A DNA stretch of 64,000 nucleotides from Symsagittifera roscoffensis (GCF_963678635.1 NC_087071.1:30742141-30806140); one strand, 5' to 3'. Shown: positions 10,001 through 21,715, counted from the first letter of the stretch. A program made the numbers and translations. The notes: generated by a model from the letters alone, not told the origin.

Positions 10001-11651
10001 GAAGTAGTGGACATCGGTGCAATGAGCAACGAGCAAGTCGACATGTTGGGAAAATTGGGAATCACCACACTGCCAAAAGTGCCAAAGCTTCTACAGACCT
10101 TGCATCCTAAAGAAGGTTATGTTTTGCACTACCTTACCCTAAAATTGTACCATGAGCTGGGAATGAAAATAACTCACCTCGGAAAAGTTCTTCAGTTCCG
10201 CCAAAGTCACTGGATGGCACCCTTTGTCGACCTCAATACCCGCCTACGAAAAGCCGCGGTAAATAAATTCCAGGAGAACTTCTACAAGCTAATTGTTAAT
10301 TCAGCTTTCGGTAAGACAATGGAGTCAAAAGTTAGGAAGAAAGAAGCTGGAGATTGTAAGGAATGAGAGAGAACTTTTACAAAAAACAGCTCTGAGCACA
10401 ATGAAAAGCTTTCAAATCATTGACGATCAATTAGCCACAATTAGCTTTTCAGTAACAAAAATATTGTGGGATAAACCTATGATAGTTGGTGCGACCATCC
10501 ATCCTAGACCTCGCCAAGCGTTTCATGTTTCAGTTTCATTTTCAAAAAATGAAACCAAATCTAAACTTGGAACTCCTTTACTCCGACACGGATAGTTTTA
10601 TTTACGCTATAAAAACTGATGACGTTTACCCAGACTTGGAGAAAATAAAAGCTGATTTCAAATTTTCAAATTACGATAAGGACCATTTCTTGTTCGAGGA
10701 TACCAACAAGAAAGTTGTGCTGAAGTTCAAAGACGAGACTGGTGGGAAGCCGATCAGAGAATTCATCGCCCTAAAACCGAAACTATATTCGGTCGTCCTT
10801 AATGGTAAATAAAATTTAAGCCACCCTTCCACCCGCCATTCCTACCTTTTACAGAACAAAAATACCACCACCAACCTACCTACACCCCTTAATTTGTTGC
10901 ATTAAACTATGGGCATTTAGCTGATTTAGGCAACATTATACAATGTTGCCTAAACGTTGATTTATCTGGCAACATAATCCCTCTTTTTTCCTCTTTTTTA
11001 ATCATAATTTAGAGTCTTCTGCTCTTTTTTGGTAAAATGAATCAAATTTTGTTCGGTATAAATTGAGTTGCTGAAGTGAAATGAAGCTATCCCCAACGTT
11101 GTAGAAAAGAATAATAATTTTGCTTCTGTTTAGAAGGCACTCAAAAATTGAGTGCCAAAGGAATTAAACGGAGTGCACAGAGAGAACTGGTCCACCAAAC
11201 CTTCAGGGACACATTATTCACTGGAAAAACAATGAGAGTATACAACTATAATATAGTTTCGAAAGGTCACACCAATATGACAGTGAAACAAAACAAACTT
11301 GCATTATCACCATTCGACTCAAAACGTTTTCTACTTTTCGACGGAATTTCGACAGTGCCCTTTGGCCATAAAGCCGCTGAAGAAAATGCTTTTCTAGAAG
11401 ACATTTACATGGACACCGAGTGGGCCAACTCATACAATGAAACTGATAACAGTTCTCCCGATTTTACACTTCCGGATTGGCGATTTATACAGCGGCCCTA
11501 CTCAGAAGCAGAGCTGCAAGAAGAAGAAGAAGCTTCTAGTAGCCGAGTCCGTGAACGTCCCCCTATAAAAAACCCATTTATTTTATCTGAAGCTTCAGAA
11601 GAACGACCATCTAAAAAACAGCGCAAAGAAAACCAAAACAATAAACATTAA
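7065..11651 (+). pseudogene. Protein-primed-type family B DNA polymerase (Polinton PolB), two introns, three frameshifts
   Basis: The N-terminus has three C2H2 zinc fingers (about residues 13-34, 46-67, 75-96). The exonuclease motifs follow: YFDLES (Exo I), NLSNYDLHF (Exo II) and YHDLYLTTD (Exo III). A Cys/His cluster resembling endonuclease VII (CWIC..DHCHY..HNEC) lies between Exo I and Exo II. Polymerase motifs are DANNLYG (A), KLIVNSAFGKTM (B) and YSDTDS (C). Two introns restore the frame: 8105-8225 (GTAAGC..CAG, phase 2) and 10805-11133 (GTAAAT..TAG). Frameshifts remain near 8785-8800 (in an A-tract), near 10330-10345 (just after motif B) and near 10490-10503. The last exon ends in an acidic and basic tail. 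The gene would copy the element by protein priming. All catalytic motifs are still readable, so decay is recent or partly due to sequencing error. Confidence 0.9.
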
Positions 11652-12033
11652 AGTCTGAAACATATATTTTCAGATGATTTTTACTGTTCGTCCTTTTTAT
11701 ACTTCGACTTGTATATGTTTTGGTTTTTACCAATTTACAACTAATAAAATACTCGTATTGAGCTCAATCACTGTTTTAACATAAATAGCTTCAGGCAAAT
11801 AAACTAGTAGACGCAAACCAAGTGTTAATTCAAACAAATGTCTGAAATCCTTAGGCTTGTTTTGAATAACAAACTTTAATAGCATGACAAATCTTTGACG
11901 AAAAGAAAGAAAGAAAGCCAGGAAATGATATCCACATGAAACTAGGACGAAAAAAGAAAAGTTCAGGAATTAGGACGATTAATTTTAATTATCGCGGGAA
12001 AAGGGACCGCTTTCAAAGGAATTAGAAGGAATT

Positions 12034-12253
12034 ATTGTATCGCGTCCCGGTTGTTGAGCTCAGCTTAACAAGATCCTAAGGGGGGGGGGGGGTCTTTTAC
12101 TTTAGGGGTGGGAACTTGCGATCATTTACAAAATCCTAGGATAGGGGTCCTCCAAAAAATTAAGGACCCCTTTCCTAGGATTTTGCTTTACGTGAGGACC
12201 CCCCCCCCCCCTTAGGAAGGACCCCCCCCTTAGGATCCGGGACACGATACAAT
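12034..12253. repeat. Nested palindromic foldback sequence with G/C homopolymers
   Basis: An outer inverted repeat pairs TTGTATCGCGTCCCGG plus GATCCTAAGGGGGG (from 12034) with CCCCCCTTAGGATC plus CGGGACACGATACAA (to about 12253). The inner arms 12130-12151 and 12163-12184 are 22-nt near-perfect complements (AAAATCCTAGG..CCTAGGATTTT). The left outer arm alone carries an extra 21-nt near-palindrome around 12050-12071. The stretch between the polymerase end (11651) and this repeat holds no gene that I can see. Confidence 0.85.
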
Positions 12254-12285
12254 ACTACTTACATTTCACGTTGAAATTTATATAT

Positions 12286-12480
12286 TTTTCTGAATATAAT
12301 ATATATTGTGGTTTGAACGGTGTTCCCTCCATTTACTTTAACCCCCCACGTTCATTCCACTCCCTCAGTTTAATTTATTGCATAGAATACATAATATTAT
12401 AGTTTATTGGATATAATTTTTTGAATATAATTTATATTGTGGTTTGAACGGTGTGCCCTCCGTTTACTTTAACCCAACCC
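12286..12480. repeat. Tandem duplication, unit about 132 bp
   Basis: The block GAATATAAT-TATATTGTGGTTTGAACGGTGT-CCCTCC-TTTACTTTAACC occurs at about 12291 and again at about 12423 with few changes. Confidence 0.75.
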
Positions 12481-12526
12481 CCCACGTTCGTTACCCCCTC
12501 TATTTATTGGTACACTTTGGGGGAGT

Positions 12527-12593
12527 GGGTTTATGAGTGGGTTTATGAGTGGATTTATGAGTGGGTTTATGAGTGGATTTATGAGTGGGTTCA
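12527..12593. repeat. 12-bp minisatellite (GAGTGGGTTTAT)n
   Basis: There are about six copies of GAGTGG(G/A)TTTAT in direct tandem, alternating between the G and A variant. Confidence 0.85.
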
Positions 12594-12719
12594 TCCCCTC
12601 TTTAATTGCGGGTAGTTAAAAATTACTTGAGGGGTTGACGTTAAACATGGCATTTAGTAAAAGACATGGCAAACTTTTTGCAAATTTCCTGCAAATTTTG
12701 CAAAAAAAAATCGATTTTA

Positions 12720-13021
12720 GTTCAAAAAATATAATTTATTATAATCGATTATAATGGATTATAATGGATTTTTATTGCAAAAATAAACGATTACACTGGA
12801 TTATCTTGGCTAAACTAATCGCTTTCAGTGCCAAAAATAATGGATTTTAAAGGATTATAATGGATTATAAGGGATTTTTATTTTTCGAAAAAAGTTGATT
12901 TTAATGACCACGTAATCGATTACGAGGTCTAAATTTGCCACAATAATGGATTATAATGACAAAATTTTAGACAACCTTTTTCTCTTATAATAGGTTATTA
13001 TCCATGGAACTCCGGTGCGGG
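12720..13021 (+). mobile_element. CCCGCAC-type MITE, right part only
   Basis: The segment is full of ATAATCGATTAT/ATAATGGATT words and ends in CTCCGGTGCGGG (to 13021), which matches the right end of the complete element at 21716-22277. No matching CCCGCAC left end is found upstream, so the copy is truncated. Confidence 0.6.
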
Positions 13022-13069
13022 CAATATCAAGCACAAGTTTATCAGCTTGTCTCAAAACGGTTTAGAGTG

Positions 13070-13124
13070 ATGTCTCAGAGCCTGATAATTTCGCTGCTGC
13101 CTATGCTACTTTTGTTAACAAGTA
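13070..13124 (+). CDS. Possible first exon encoding a signal peptide
   Basis: From ATG 13070 the frame reads a Ser/Gln start followed by a strongly hydrophobic run (ISLLPMLLLLTSNA), a good secretory signal peptide, and a GTAATG donor could follow base 13124. The reading phase (1) does not fit the exon at 13393, which needs phase 2. It is therefore either a first exon joined through an exon that I cannot find, or chance. Confidence 0.25.
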
Positions 13125-13392
13125 ATGCATATCCGGAAGGAGGCTATCTTCAAACCCTCATAATTTAAAAGTCGCAAACCAAAAATATTTAAATCAGTTT
13201 CAATTTCAGGGCATCAAAAATAAACAGTGCGAAAATCCGTCTGGAAAAAGAACCACTTCGATTACAATGATCCGTTATTTTCCGTTATTTTCATCAAAAA
13301 CTGGACATTTATAATTTGAATCACTTTGACGATGATTTTTTTTAGTTCCTTTTTGTTTTTTTCTTTAATGATGTTTTTTATAATAATTTCAG

Positions 13393-13498
13393 TTTTGACA
13401 CCTTCGACTTCAAAGATGAAAATTTCGTTGGTATGATGAGACAGTTGAAAGTATCTCATAATGGAGCTGAAGATCGTTCCGAATGGATGTTTGATTAT
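13393..13498 (+). CDS. Host gene exon A (unidentified, possibly secreted protein)
   Basis: The exon is bounded by TAATAATTTCAG and GTGAGT. It enters in phase 2 and leaves in phase 0, giving 35 codons that include DFKDENFVGMMRQLKVSHNG and end SEWMFDY. The W-M-F-D-Y pattern after a strand and an HNG turn vaguely recalls a PLAT/LH2-type beta sandwich, but I cannot establish this. It joins in frame to the exon at 17188. Confidence 0.6.
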
Positions 13499-13780
13499 GT
13501 GAGTATTTTTTCTTGAATAATTCAATTTGTAAGCTTAGGTCCAAAAATCTGAACCTTTGAATTTATCCTGAAATATTTGAAGATGCTTAATAAAAATTCA
13601 TGAGTTTTTTTGTGAAATTTCGCTGGTCATACACATCTTGCATAGATAACTGAGATCTGGATATCTGGTAGTTTTAAAGCAGTGACAAATTCTTTTCGGT
13701 TCTCTTTCCATGCCTGGCTATACAAAGTCTTAAAACATAACATCACCAGTGGTTTGGAAAGAAATGAGATTCTGTTATTG

Positions 13781-14289
13781 TTCCGACTTTCGATAAGAAA
13801 GTAACAGAATATTTGTGCTCGGGGTGGTTTTTTTTTCTTCAGACAAATTTCGACTTTTTAACTAGCCATTTTTGACGGAATTTTTTTTATCATTCGAAAG
13901 CTATCGTTGTCCTGAGCCTAAATTTGAAATCATATTTCACCTGTGATCATTTTTCGTAAAGTTATGAGAGTTTAAAGATTGCCATTTTGGCCATTTTGAC
14001 CAATTTAGGACAATTAATCGGACCATTTAATCCGTCTTATAAATCGTTCCAAATTAGTTGAACGAAGCTTATTTGCCATAATTGATCTTTACAAGGAACG
14101 AAAATTATCTTTTTGTACCTTATATGGCGTGCGGGGGGATGATTTTCATAAAAAATTTCAAATTTTAGAAGAAAAAAAATTTTCATTTTATTTTATTTCA
14201 TATAATGTCTTATGTTATTACTGCTGCTCCGTAAACCTTCAAAAGCAATCTGAACTTTCAGGGCTTCGCCCTGATACGAGCAGTCTTGT
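13781..14289 (+). repeat. Dispersed repeat family R1, copy 1
   Basis: This ~510-bp block is repeated in direct orientation at 17698-18278. It begins CCGACTTTCGAT-AAGAAAGTAAC and ends with the perfect hairpin CAGGGCTTCGCCCTG followed by ATACGAGCAG. It contains no open coding sequence and lies inside the intron 13499-17187. Confidence 0.85.
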
Positions 14290-15152
14290 ATACATTAGGC
14301 TGAGTACATGTATCAGAATAAGAATGAATGCAACCATACTCGTATCAGGGAAAAGTCCTGAATTTTTCTAGTCCCTTTTGTGGACAGTTTTTGCTTTCAA
14401 AAATGATAAAATTTTTCAAAAATTTTTACGAATGTTTTGTGTGTTTAAAAACAATATATCCCACGCCATGTAAAGAAAATGTCCAAAAAAAAGATGTTTT
14501 TCGCACATCGAAAAGTATCAACCGACCAAATAACTTGGGTCAATTAATTTATGAGCGATTTCTAGATTGGATTGGAATGTAATTTAAAACAATGTAAATT
14601 AAACATTAGCACGGAAAACCAACAATCAATTGTTTTTAGTGTACTCATAAGAGTTGATAACAAAGCAAGCGGAGAAAAGTTGAATAAAACCTGCATTAAC
14701 TTTAGACTGAAATATCGTATCTAAAGAAACGACTTTAATGTGCTAGCATTGTTTTAAAAACAATAAAAAACTATGCAAAAAATGGCCCTACTTTAGTTTG
14801 GTTTTGATTGAAAATCTTGCCATTACTTTTTTCTGCACCAAGCACAAACCAGTTGCAAGCTATTTTTTGTCCGAACAAGTATGTCAGAGAGAAAAAATTT
14901 TTGTCAAACAAAGAGCATAGAAGAAGAACATTAAGCTATTGAAAAAAAACTATATCGAGTAGAACGGCTCTAATTTTGAATTCAATTTTTTTTAGAAATC
15001 ATTTACAAGTAACTAATATTTTTTCAAAGAAAAGATGATGATTTATGCAGACCAATACATATTTTCCTTTGAAAAAATCAAACTTTCACTGAGCTTCATA
15101 ACGAGGCTAGACTGTGCACTCGATTGGCGCTATTTTTGGTGGGTGTGGATCA
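14290..15152. other. Intronic sequence without recognised features
   Basis: This part of the host intron 13499-17187 is AT-rich. Short ORFs here have no protein-like composition. I see no gene. Confidence 0.5.
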
Positions 15153-15384
15153 CCCGCATTAAAACTCCGTGAACAAAAATCAATTATAATTGAGTTTCCT
15201 TGTCAGTGTCCATAAAAGTGAAAACAAATCGATCATACAATTCAAAATGGTTTATGATACTACTATTTTTCGAGGCAACAAATTCCTTTTTTTATCCATT
15301 ATAAACGATTTTGTTTTCACTTTTGTGGACACTGGAAATGAAATTAAATTACAATCGATTTTTTTCACTTTACTGAGATGCGAT
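15153..15384. mobile_element. Foldback MITE related to the CCCGCAC family
   Basis: The left end is CCCGCATTAAAACTCCGTG. Arms 15204-15231 and 15306-15334 (CAGTGTCCATAAAAGTG against CACTTTTGTGGACACTG) are near-perfect inverted repeats, and weaker pairing extends to both ends. The ATCAATTATAATTG words resemble the MITE at 21716. Confidence 0.65.
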
Positions 15385-15654
15385 GTTCAACGCACATAAA
15401 ACCTTTTCTACTTTTTAAACTAAAATTGGCAACGTTGGTTACTTGTTGTTCAATTTAATTTTTTTTCTGCCTAACTTTGTATTTTTGTTACTTTTTTTAT
15501 GTTACTCAAAAACTGAATTTTAATCCTCTCAACAATTTTGTTAAATCGTAAGAAAATTTGGAAGGGGGTTGAAATTGGAGGTGGACTAATCCTCCTTCCA
15601 TTAACCCCTAGCGTTTGCCCACTTACAACAAACCCCCAATCCGAACTTAACGTT

Positions 15655-15895
15655 GGTTTACAGTATGGGAGTGGGAGTTCAAGTGGAGGGGAGTTCAGGC
15701 GGGGGGGGGGGGGTTGTGGGGTGGTGGGTTCATGTGTGGGGTGGTTCAGATGACGGGCTTGGTTCAGGTGGGGGAGGGGGTGTGTTCAGGAGGGGGTGTG
15801 TTCAGTCAGGTGGTGGGTTCATGTGGGGGAGTGTTCAGGAGGGGGGAGGGGGGTTGTTCAGGGGAGGGGGTTTTCATGTGGGGGGATGGGAGTAA
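15655..15895 (+). repeat. G-rich degenerate minisatellite
   Basis: Repeats of the type TTCAGGNGGGGG and GGTGGGTTCATGTG occur with runs of 4-10 G on the plus strand. Three overlapping ORFs through it are only translated repeats. It has high G-quadruplex potential and lies inside the host intron. Confidence 0.8.
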
Positions 15896-17187
15896 AAGAA
15901 GCAAACATTAGGGGGATTGAAGGGCAGCAAAGAGGCAAACGTTAGGGGTGAGAGCATAACGGAATCTTTTTGCAATTGGAGTTTAGGTTTAGAAATGGAT
16001 TAGGCTGTACAGTCGCTTTGCATAGTTTCCGCATAGCTCATTTGAGGAACGCAGAAACTTGCAAAAATTTGCACGACGCGCGAAGAAAAAACAAATTCAC
16101 TTTATTGTGATTTCCTACGTGTTATGAAATTTATTATAATGAAATCCAAACTAATTATTTTTACAACACTTTAGACCACGAAAATCGATTCTTATCGATT
16201 AGTTTTGACTTTTCTTAAACGCCGGCACTGAAATTCAGACACAAGTCCTTAAAAATTAATTATTGTTGAGTTTTTTCAGCACGAGCAAAAAATCCAAACT
16301 AAAAGAAAAATGCAATGAATCGGAACTGTTGCAGAATTATTTAGATTTCAAAAAATGAACAACTTTGAGCCTCTAAATGATTTTAAAGATTCGATGAGCA
16401 TAGTTAGACAGTTATGTAGGTCGAGTTCTTTTCTTTTTCTCTTTTTCAGTAAACACTTTAAAAACTTTTCTTCTAGTACTCCAGTTTTCCAAATTGGTTG
16501 ACTTTCCAAAAAATCTGATCATAAACTTTTCTAGAAAAAGCTCTAAGGCAATCTTTCTTAGTTTAACTTTCGACAGTTGATTTTTTTTGTAACACAAATA
16601 TATTTTTTTCCGTTTCCTTGCGTTCATTGGCTCTTATTCAATCCAATTTTATGTTGACCATGTTATTTTAAAGTTCAAATGTCTTCTCAATTATGTGCTC
16701 AAAAAAATTATTCGGAAACTTGCATGATTTTTTTTTTCAAAAAAAAATGTCCAGATGGTCAAGATCTACAAATGTATGTTTTTGTACATATTGAGTTTTT
16801 TTTTCAATAGGAGGTTAGTTAATAACTTCTGGGCATAACAGTCAACACAATCAATTTATAATGTAAGGCTTGAAACTTCAAAAAAAGCTGAAAATTAAAT
16901 GAACATTTTATTATTAAAATCTCATTTCATGAGAAAAAAATTCTATGTCGATTAATGTTCGCTGAGATAAATTTATATGTACCAACCTATGATTTTTTTC
17001 ATTTCAAACCGCTGTGTTTTGTTTGTGCTTGCACTTTTACGTTCTTCGTTTTTATTAATGAAAAGTTTTGAAAAAAAGTGGTCAATCAATTTTTGAAAAA
17101 GTCTTTTAGTGAGGGCTTTGCCTGTTTGTTGCTTGAGTATTATACAAGGTTTGTTAACTAATATTTGTTTGATGAGATTGATTTCAG
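15896..17187. other. Intronic sequence without recognised features
   Basis: No gene, terminal repeats or tandem array is evident up to the acceptor of the exon at 17188. Confidence 0.5.
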
Positions 17188-17296
17188 ATCAGCATCACTG
17201 TTAAAGGAGTAACTGTACAGTTCAACAACCCAGACAAAACGAAAGTCATTTACAAGGATATGGTAATAGTACTGAAGAACAATGAGATGTTTAGAG
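17188..17296 (+). CDS. Host gene exon B
   Basis: The exon lies between a GATTTCAG acceptor and a GTAACT donor. It starts in phase 0, directly compatible with exon A, and ends in phase 1. It encodes 36 residues with alternating hydrophobic strands (ISITVKGVTVQF, KDMVIVLKNN), consistent with a beta-rich extracellular domain. The following intron is 25.8 kb and hosts the large retroelement. Confidence 0.65.
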
Positions 17297-17697
17297 GTAA
17301 CTTTTAAAATTAGAAATCCAAACTAACTTTATAATTCAAACTAAAGACTACTTATTAGCTGATAAGAAATCATGCTGTTGTTCATCGGAGTCAACAGTTT
17401 GAGTAAATTAGACTTTTTACTCAAAGTTTGTCTCAAAAATCTGAAAAAAGACATGGTATGTGAGAAAAAAAATTTCAACGAATTCGGCAGTTCTCAGATT
17501 AAATGAGTATTCATAAAATGTACGCTGATGGGTCATCTTGAAAACTATATCGGTACCTTGAAAACTTGTATCTGGAGAGTTTTTATCTTTCTCGTTTGAA
17601 AACAACCTTTTTATTTAAATCTTCAATTGTTTTTGATATTGGTGAAAAACAGCAAGTAATTTGTGCGCTATCCGGTGGATAGTCAGTTTGAATTTTT

Positions 17698-18278
17698 GTT
17701 CGACTTTTGATACGAAAGTAACGGAATATTTGTGCTCGGTGTGGATTTTTTTTTTCAGACAAATTTCGACTTTTTAACTAGCCATTTTTGACGGATTTTT
17801 TTTATATCATTCGAAAGGTATTATTGTCCTGAGCTTAAATTTGAAAAGATATATCACCTGTGATTATTTTTTGTTAAGCTTGTGATTATTTTTAAGCTTG
17901 TGATTATAACACCTGTGATTATTTTTTGTTAAGGGTTTGAAGCTTGTCATTTTGGCCAATTTGGGATAATTAACGCGCGATATTTTTCGCGCTAATAACG
18001 CGTAAGCGGATATTTAACCGTCATAGAAATCGTTCCAAATTGGTCGAAAGAAGCTTATTTACCAAAATTGATTTGTTAAAAGGAGCAAAACTTATCCTTT
18101 TGTAGTTTACATAGCGTGTGGGGGGGGGGGGATGATTTTCACGACAAATGTCAATTTTTGGAGAAAAGAATTTTAATTATATTTTATTACATTTAATTTT
18201 TTTATGTTACTACTGCTCCATAAAACTTAAAAGGCAGTCGGAGCATTCAGGGCTTCGCCCTGATACGAGCAGTTTTGT
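17698..18278 (+). repeat. Dispersed repeat family R1, copy 2
   Basis: This is homologous to 13781-14289 over its length. It has an internal duplication of the ACCTGTGATTATTTTTTGTT unit (about 17856-17935) and a GCGCGATATTTTTCGCGC hairpin not present in copy 1. It ends with the same CAGGGCTTCGCCCTG hairpin and ATACGAGCAG. Confidence 0.85.
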
Positions 18279-21200
18279 TAGCAATTTATGTTATTTCACA
18301 GTATAAACGATAATTCCTGATCAATTGAAGTAGCCGTGAAAATGTTTTCTTGTCCTGTGTCTGAGCAGCCATTTAAAACCACTTGAATCAGAGAAATAGA
18401 ATTTAGTACATAAAACTATATGTACTGTCATTTTTGCTGGATTCAGGCTCAAGAGTAGAATATTTTGTATGTAGTTGTATTTGACAAAATTATATTGATC
18501 GTTTGAAACATTGCAAGGAGTAGGATTGCAACTGCGCAGCCAGCAGTTAAAAAACCCCAATACATCTCGATCCATTTCGACAAAGAAAGTTGCGGGAAGA
18601 ATGGGAAAAATGAGGTTCTTTGGAAGACGGGATAGAAGTTAGGAACCTACAACAAAGACAAGCCGGCAGTTTAAACTAAAACAGAGCCTAATTACAACCC
18701 TCAGGTCACCGCAGACAAAATAAAGAAAAGAGATCCTTGTCTTTCGTCGACGTGAAATATCTGAACAAAATGTAATATGGGGAAAACGACAACACAGAAA
18801 GTGTACTGTGCAACTAAAAATCATAGGATGAGGCAAATTTCAAAGTTAAAAAATTACAGAGAACACGAGTGGGTTAGAGACATGTTCTTATCATTATCAA
18901 GTCTGCAAGCAAACAACATCAGATGACCCACTAGCAGAAACCCGTACTCTTCAAGACGCATATTAATGCATTGATAACAGTGCTCTGCATATTGCATAAA
19001 AACTGCATAGTACATACAGAGTAATCTTATGATTACTGCTGAACTTAAGTTCGTAAAATTGAGCGTCAACGAACTGGATAGCGAACTTTGAATTAAAACT
19101 GTTTGTTTCCTTAAAAAAAATCCCTCTTATTCAATTGGTAAAACCTCAAGCGATTTCAACTAATCCTGTGTCTAAGCAGCAAAAGAGACCCTTATAGTTA
19201 AAAGAGACAGAACAAAATAAACTAAACGTTCATTAATTTGGAGCTGCTGGTACTGACAAGAAATGGATTCCAATCATTTTATACAGATAATGTAGCAGAG
19301 ACATTAAAAAATCATTTCGAATAACAAAATCATTTTTTTGTTCTAATTTTATACAGATTACATACATACTAAATTCAGATTTTCTAGACTATCAAACAAT
19401 AGAGAAATAATAGAAACAAAATTTTTAGCGTAAGTTTTTCAATTTTTTTTTGCTTTAATCTTTGGCCTCAAATTTAGCTATTAAGATTACTAATATCTGA
19501 ATTTTCTGCACCAAAAATGATTATTTTGTATTTGATAGTTTGAGAACATGGCATTTGCCTATCAAAAATGAGCCTAGTACGATGATAATGTAAATGACAT
19601 CTGAAAAGTTTTTGCATAGTTGTACTTCTCATCTTTAGACTTGCACCATTTGAAAATGAATCACTAAAACGCAACCGTTTGCGGTACAGAACTCTTCTCG
19701 AGTGACTCTTGCTCTCTGTAGCTCTCCTTGAAATTTTAATGAATACAAAAATTTAATCAAGCTTCGAAACAGAAAACAATATTTACGGTAAATTTGATTT
19801 TGATGATTTTCACCACCTTGCAGAAATCCATTCAATTCAATTTAAATCAATTTTTTCAGTAAAAAGTCGATTTTTTCTTAGTAAAAATCCATTGAACCGA
19901 TTCTAATTCGGTTTACGTAACTAAATGGGCTGGCGTAATTCGAGCTTCATCTGTAAAATTCGAAATAAATCAATTTCAAGCTCAAATTTGTCAGTCTTGG
20001 TGGGATCCGTAATCCACAAGACGCTTACGAATATGCAAGCATAACAGCGATTTGCTTCGTGCAAAGCGCAGTACAATGAAAAAAGCTCACCAGCAGGCCT
20101 TTTTGGAACTAAATGATAAAAGAAGAACGGATTCATTTTGAATCAGGTGGCTGCTGAACACACAAGAAAGCATAGTTACAGTATCAGAGGCCAAATATGA
20201 AGGAGGACAAAATTCCAAAGCTGTAACTACCACAATCCACTCGTCAACAGATTATTAGTACAGGAAAACAATGTTTTGAATGAGGAAAACGCTTCCAACG
20301 AAATCGACGACAATCAAGTCCAGCAAAAGACAAGATGTAGTTATGTACACAAAGATGACACTTTGCAATCAGTAAATGATAAATGTTAACTAACTACATA
20401 AAACAAAACAAACGAGAGCACGCGAAACAAATTAAATTCGACAATAATAATGAAGACCCAAATGCTAACACTGCAATTACTAATACAAACGGCTGGAACA
20501 CAACGTCACAATTACGGCGATTCTAAGAACTTTACAAAAAAACTAATCCGCAATCATTTACAGAATTTGACCTGAACGGAAGCTTTGTAGAAGTAAAAAA
20601 AACCGCAACTGTCAATTCAGGCAGCCCGAAATCTTTTTCAAAGGATAGGTAGAAAAAAAAATATGCAATAAATTTTTGGAAAACTGATCAGTATTTGCAG
20701 CAAAAATCGCGAATGCATTGTCCCGGAAGGACAAAAAATTTGTAGCAGTCTAATCTAGTGGATAAGTTTTACCTTCGACACCATCGATTGTAGAAAAAAA
20801 AACAACACGATACTACCAAAAACAGGAGTTGAATGTTGCTCTATGTCCAGTAAACAACGATAAAAAAATTGACGCAAAGAGCATATAACTGGCATGAAAA
20901 TTTTAATTAGATGTTCAAAAAAATGAAAAAACTCATTTTTTCTGTAACTGAAACCAAAAACCTGACAAAACTTAGAGACCCGCGTAATAGGCAAAGCATC
21001 AACGTCAAAGCAAAGAGCAATCTGATGGAATCTACCCCAACAGTTGGGTTGCGATTGCCATTTCCTCAAATTAACTTAAAAAAAAATATTCAGTAAAAGA
21101 ATTTGATTTGCTAGGGCTACTTTTCAAAACACTTTGTACCAAGAACTACTCATAGCGATTTTAGAACACCAAGCTGTATTCAGAGTAAACGCAAATGAAA

Positions 21201-21715
21201 AGTCAAAAAAGACAAAGTCGGCTAACTAGATGGTTCTCCGTATTAGTGATCGTCAGTTTTCAAATTAAACACATTTCAGGAAATTATTCGAGACTTATTA
21301 ACTACACGTCCAAAATCTCAGCCTATTGGCGATATCAAATAATAATGATGATGGATTTTAATGTGGAGTCAATTCAATTCCAATGTGATTGCCAACTTAG
21401 TTTTAAATAAATTAGCTGCAACCAAAAACGACACATCAAAAAACTTACAAAGAACCGAGCAGAAAAAATTAAAATTCTGATAAGAACGATACAAAAATCT
21501 CAAACTAACCAATTTTTTAACATAACACGATGGCAGAGAAAATAAGCAAAAAAAAAACAAAACAATTTCATTTGCCCGAGAACCCATGTTGATCAGAATA
21601 AAACAGTATTTGTTTTCAATTACACACCTTTCAAAACAGTATTACATAGGAGCAATAAAACAAATACCAAAAAAGGGAATCGGCAACGTTAACCAGACTG
21701 CGTTTAATACCATCA
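18279..21715. other. Long intronic stretch without recognised features
   Basis: These 3.4 kb are AT-rich. The small ORFs on both strands lack domains, codon bias or splice-site framing. I see no gene, RNA gene or clear repeat. Confidence 0.5.

Larger units (their letters stand above)
1..11651 (+). mobile_element. Polinton/Maverick-type DNA transposon (virus-like), right part, degenerate
   Basis: Five hallmark genes lie together: penton-like minor capsid, small basic capsid peptide, double-jelly-roll-type major capsid, adenain-like cysteine protease and protein-primed-type family B DNA polymerase. This set defines Polintons/Mavericks and their adintovirus relatives. The left end is outside the window, so integrase, packaging ATPase and the left terminal repeat are not seen. 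The right terminus must lie beyond the polymerase end at 11651, but no terminal inverted repeat can be recognised without the left end. The capsid and polymerase genes carry nonsense codons and frameshifts, so this copy looks dead. The protease and several small ORFs are still open. Confidence 0.9.

Noticed and set aside
15538-15911. Three overlapping Gly/Val-rich ORFs
   Set aside because: They are translations of a G-rich minisatellite.
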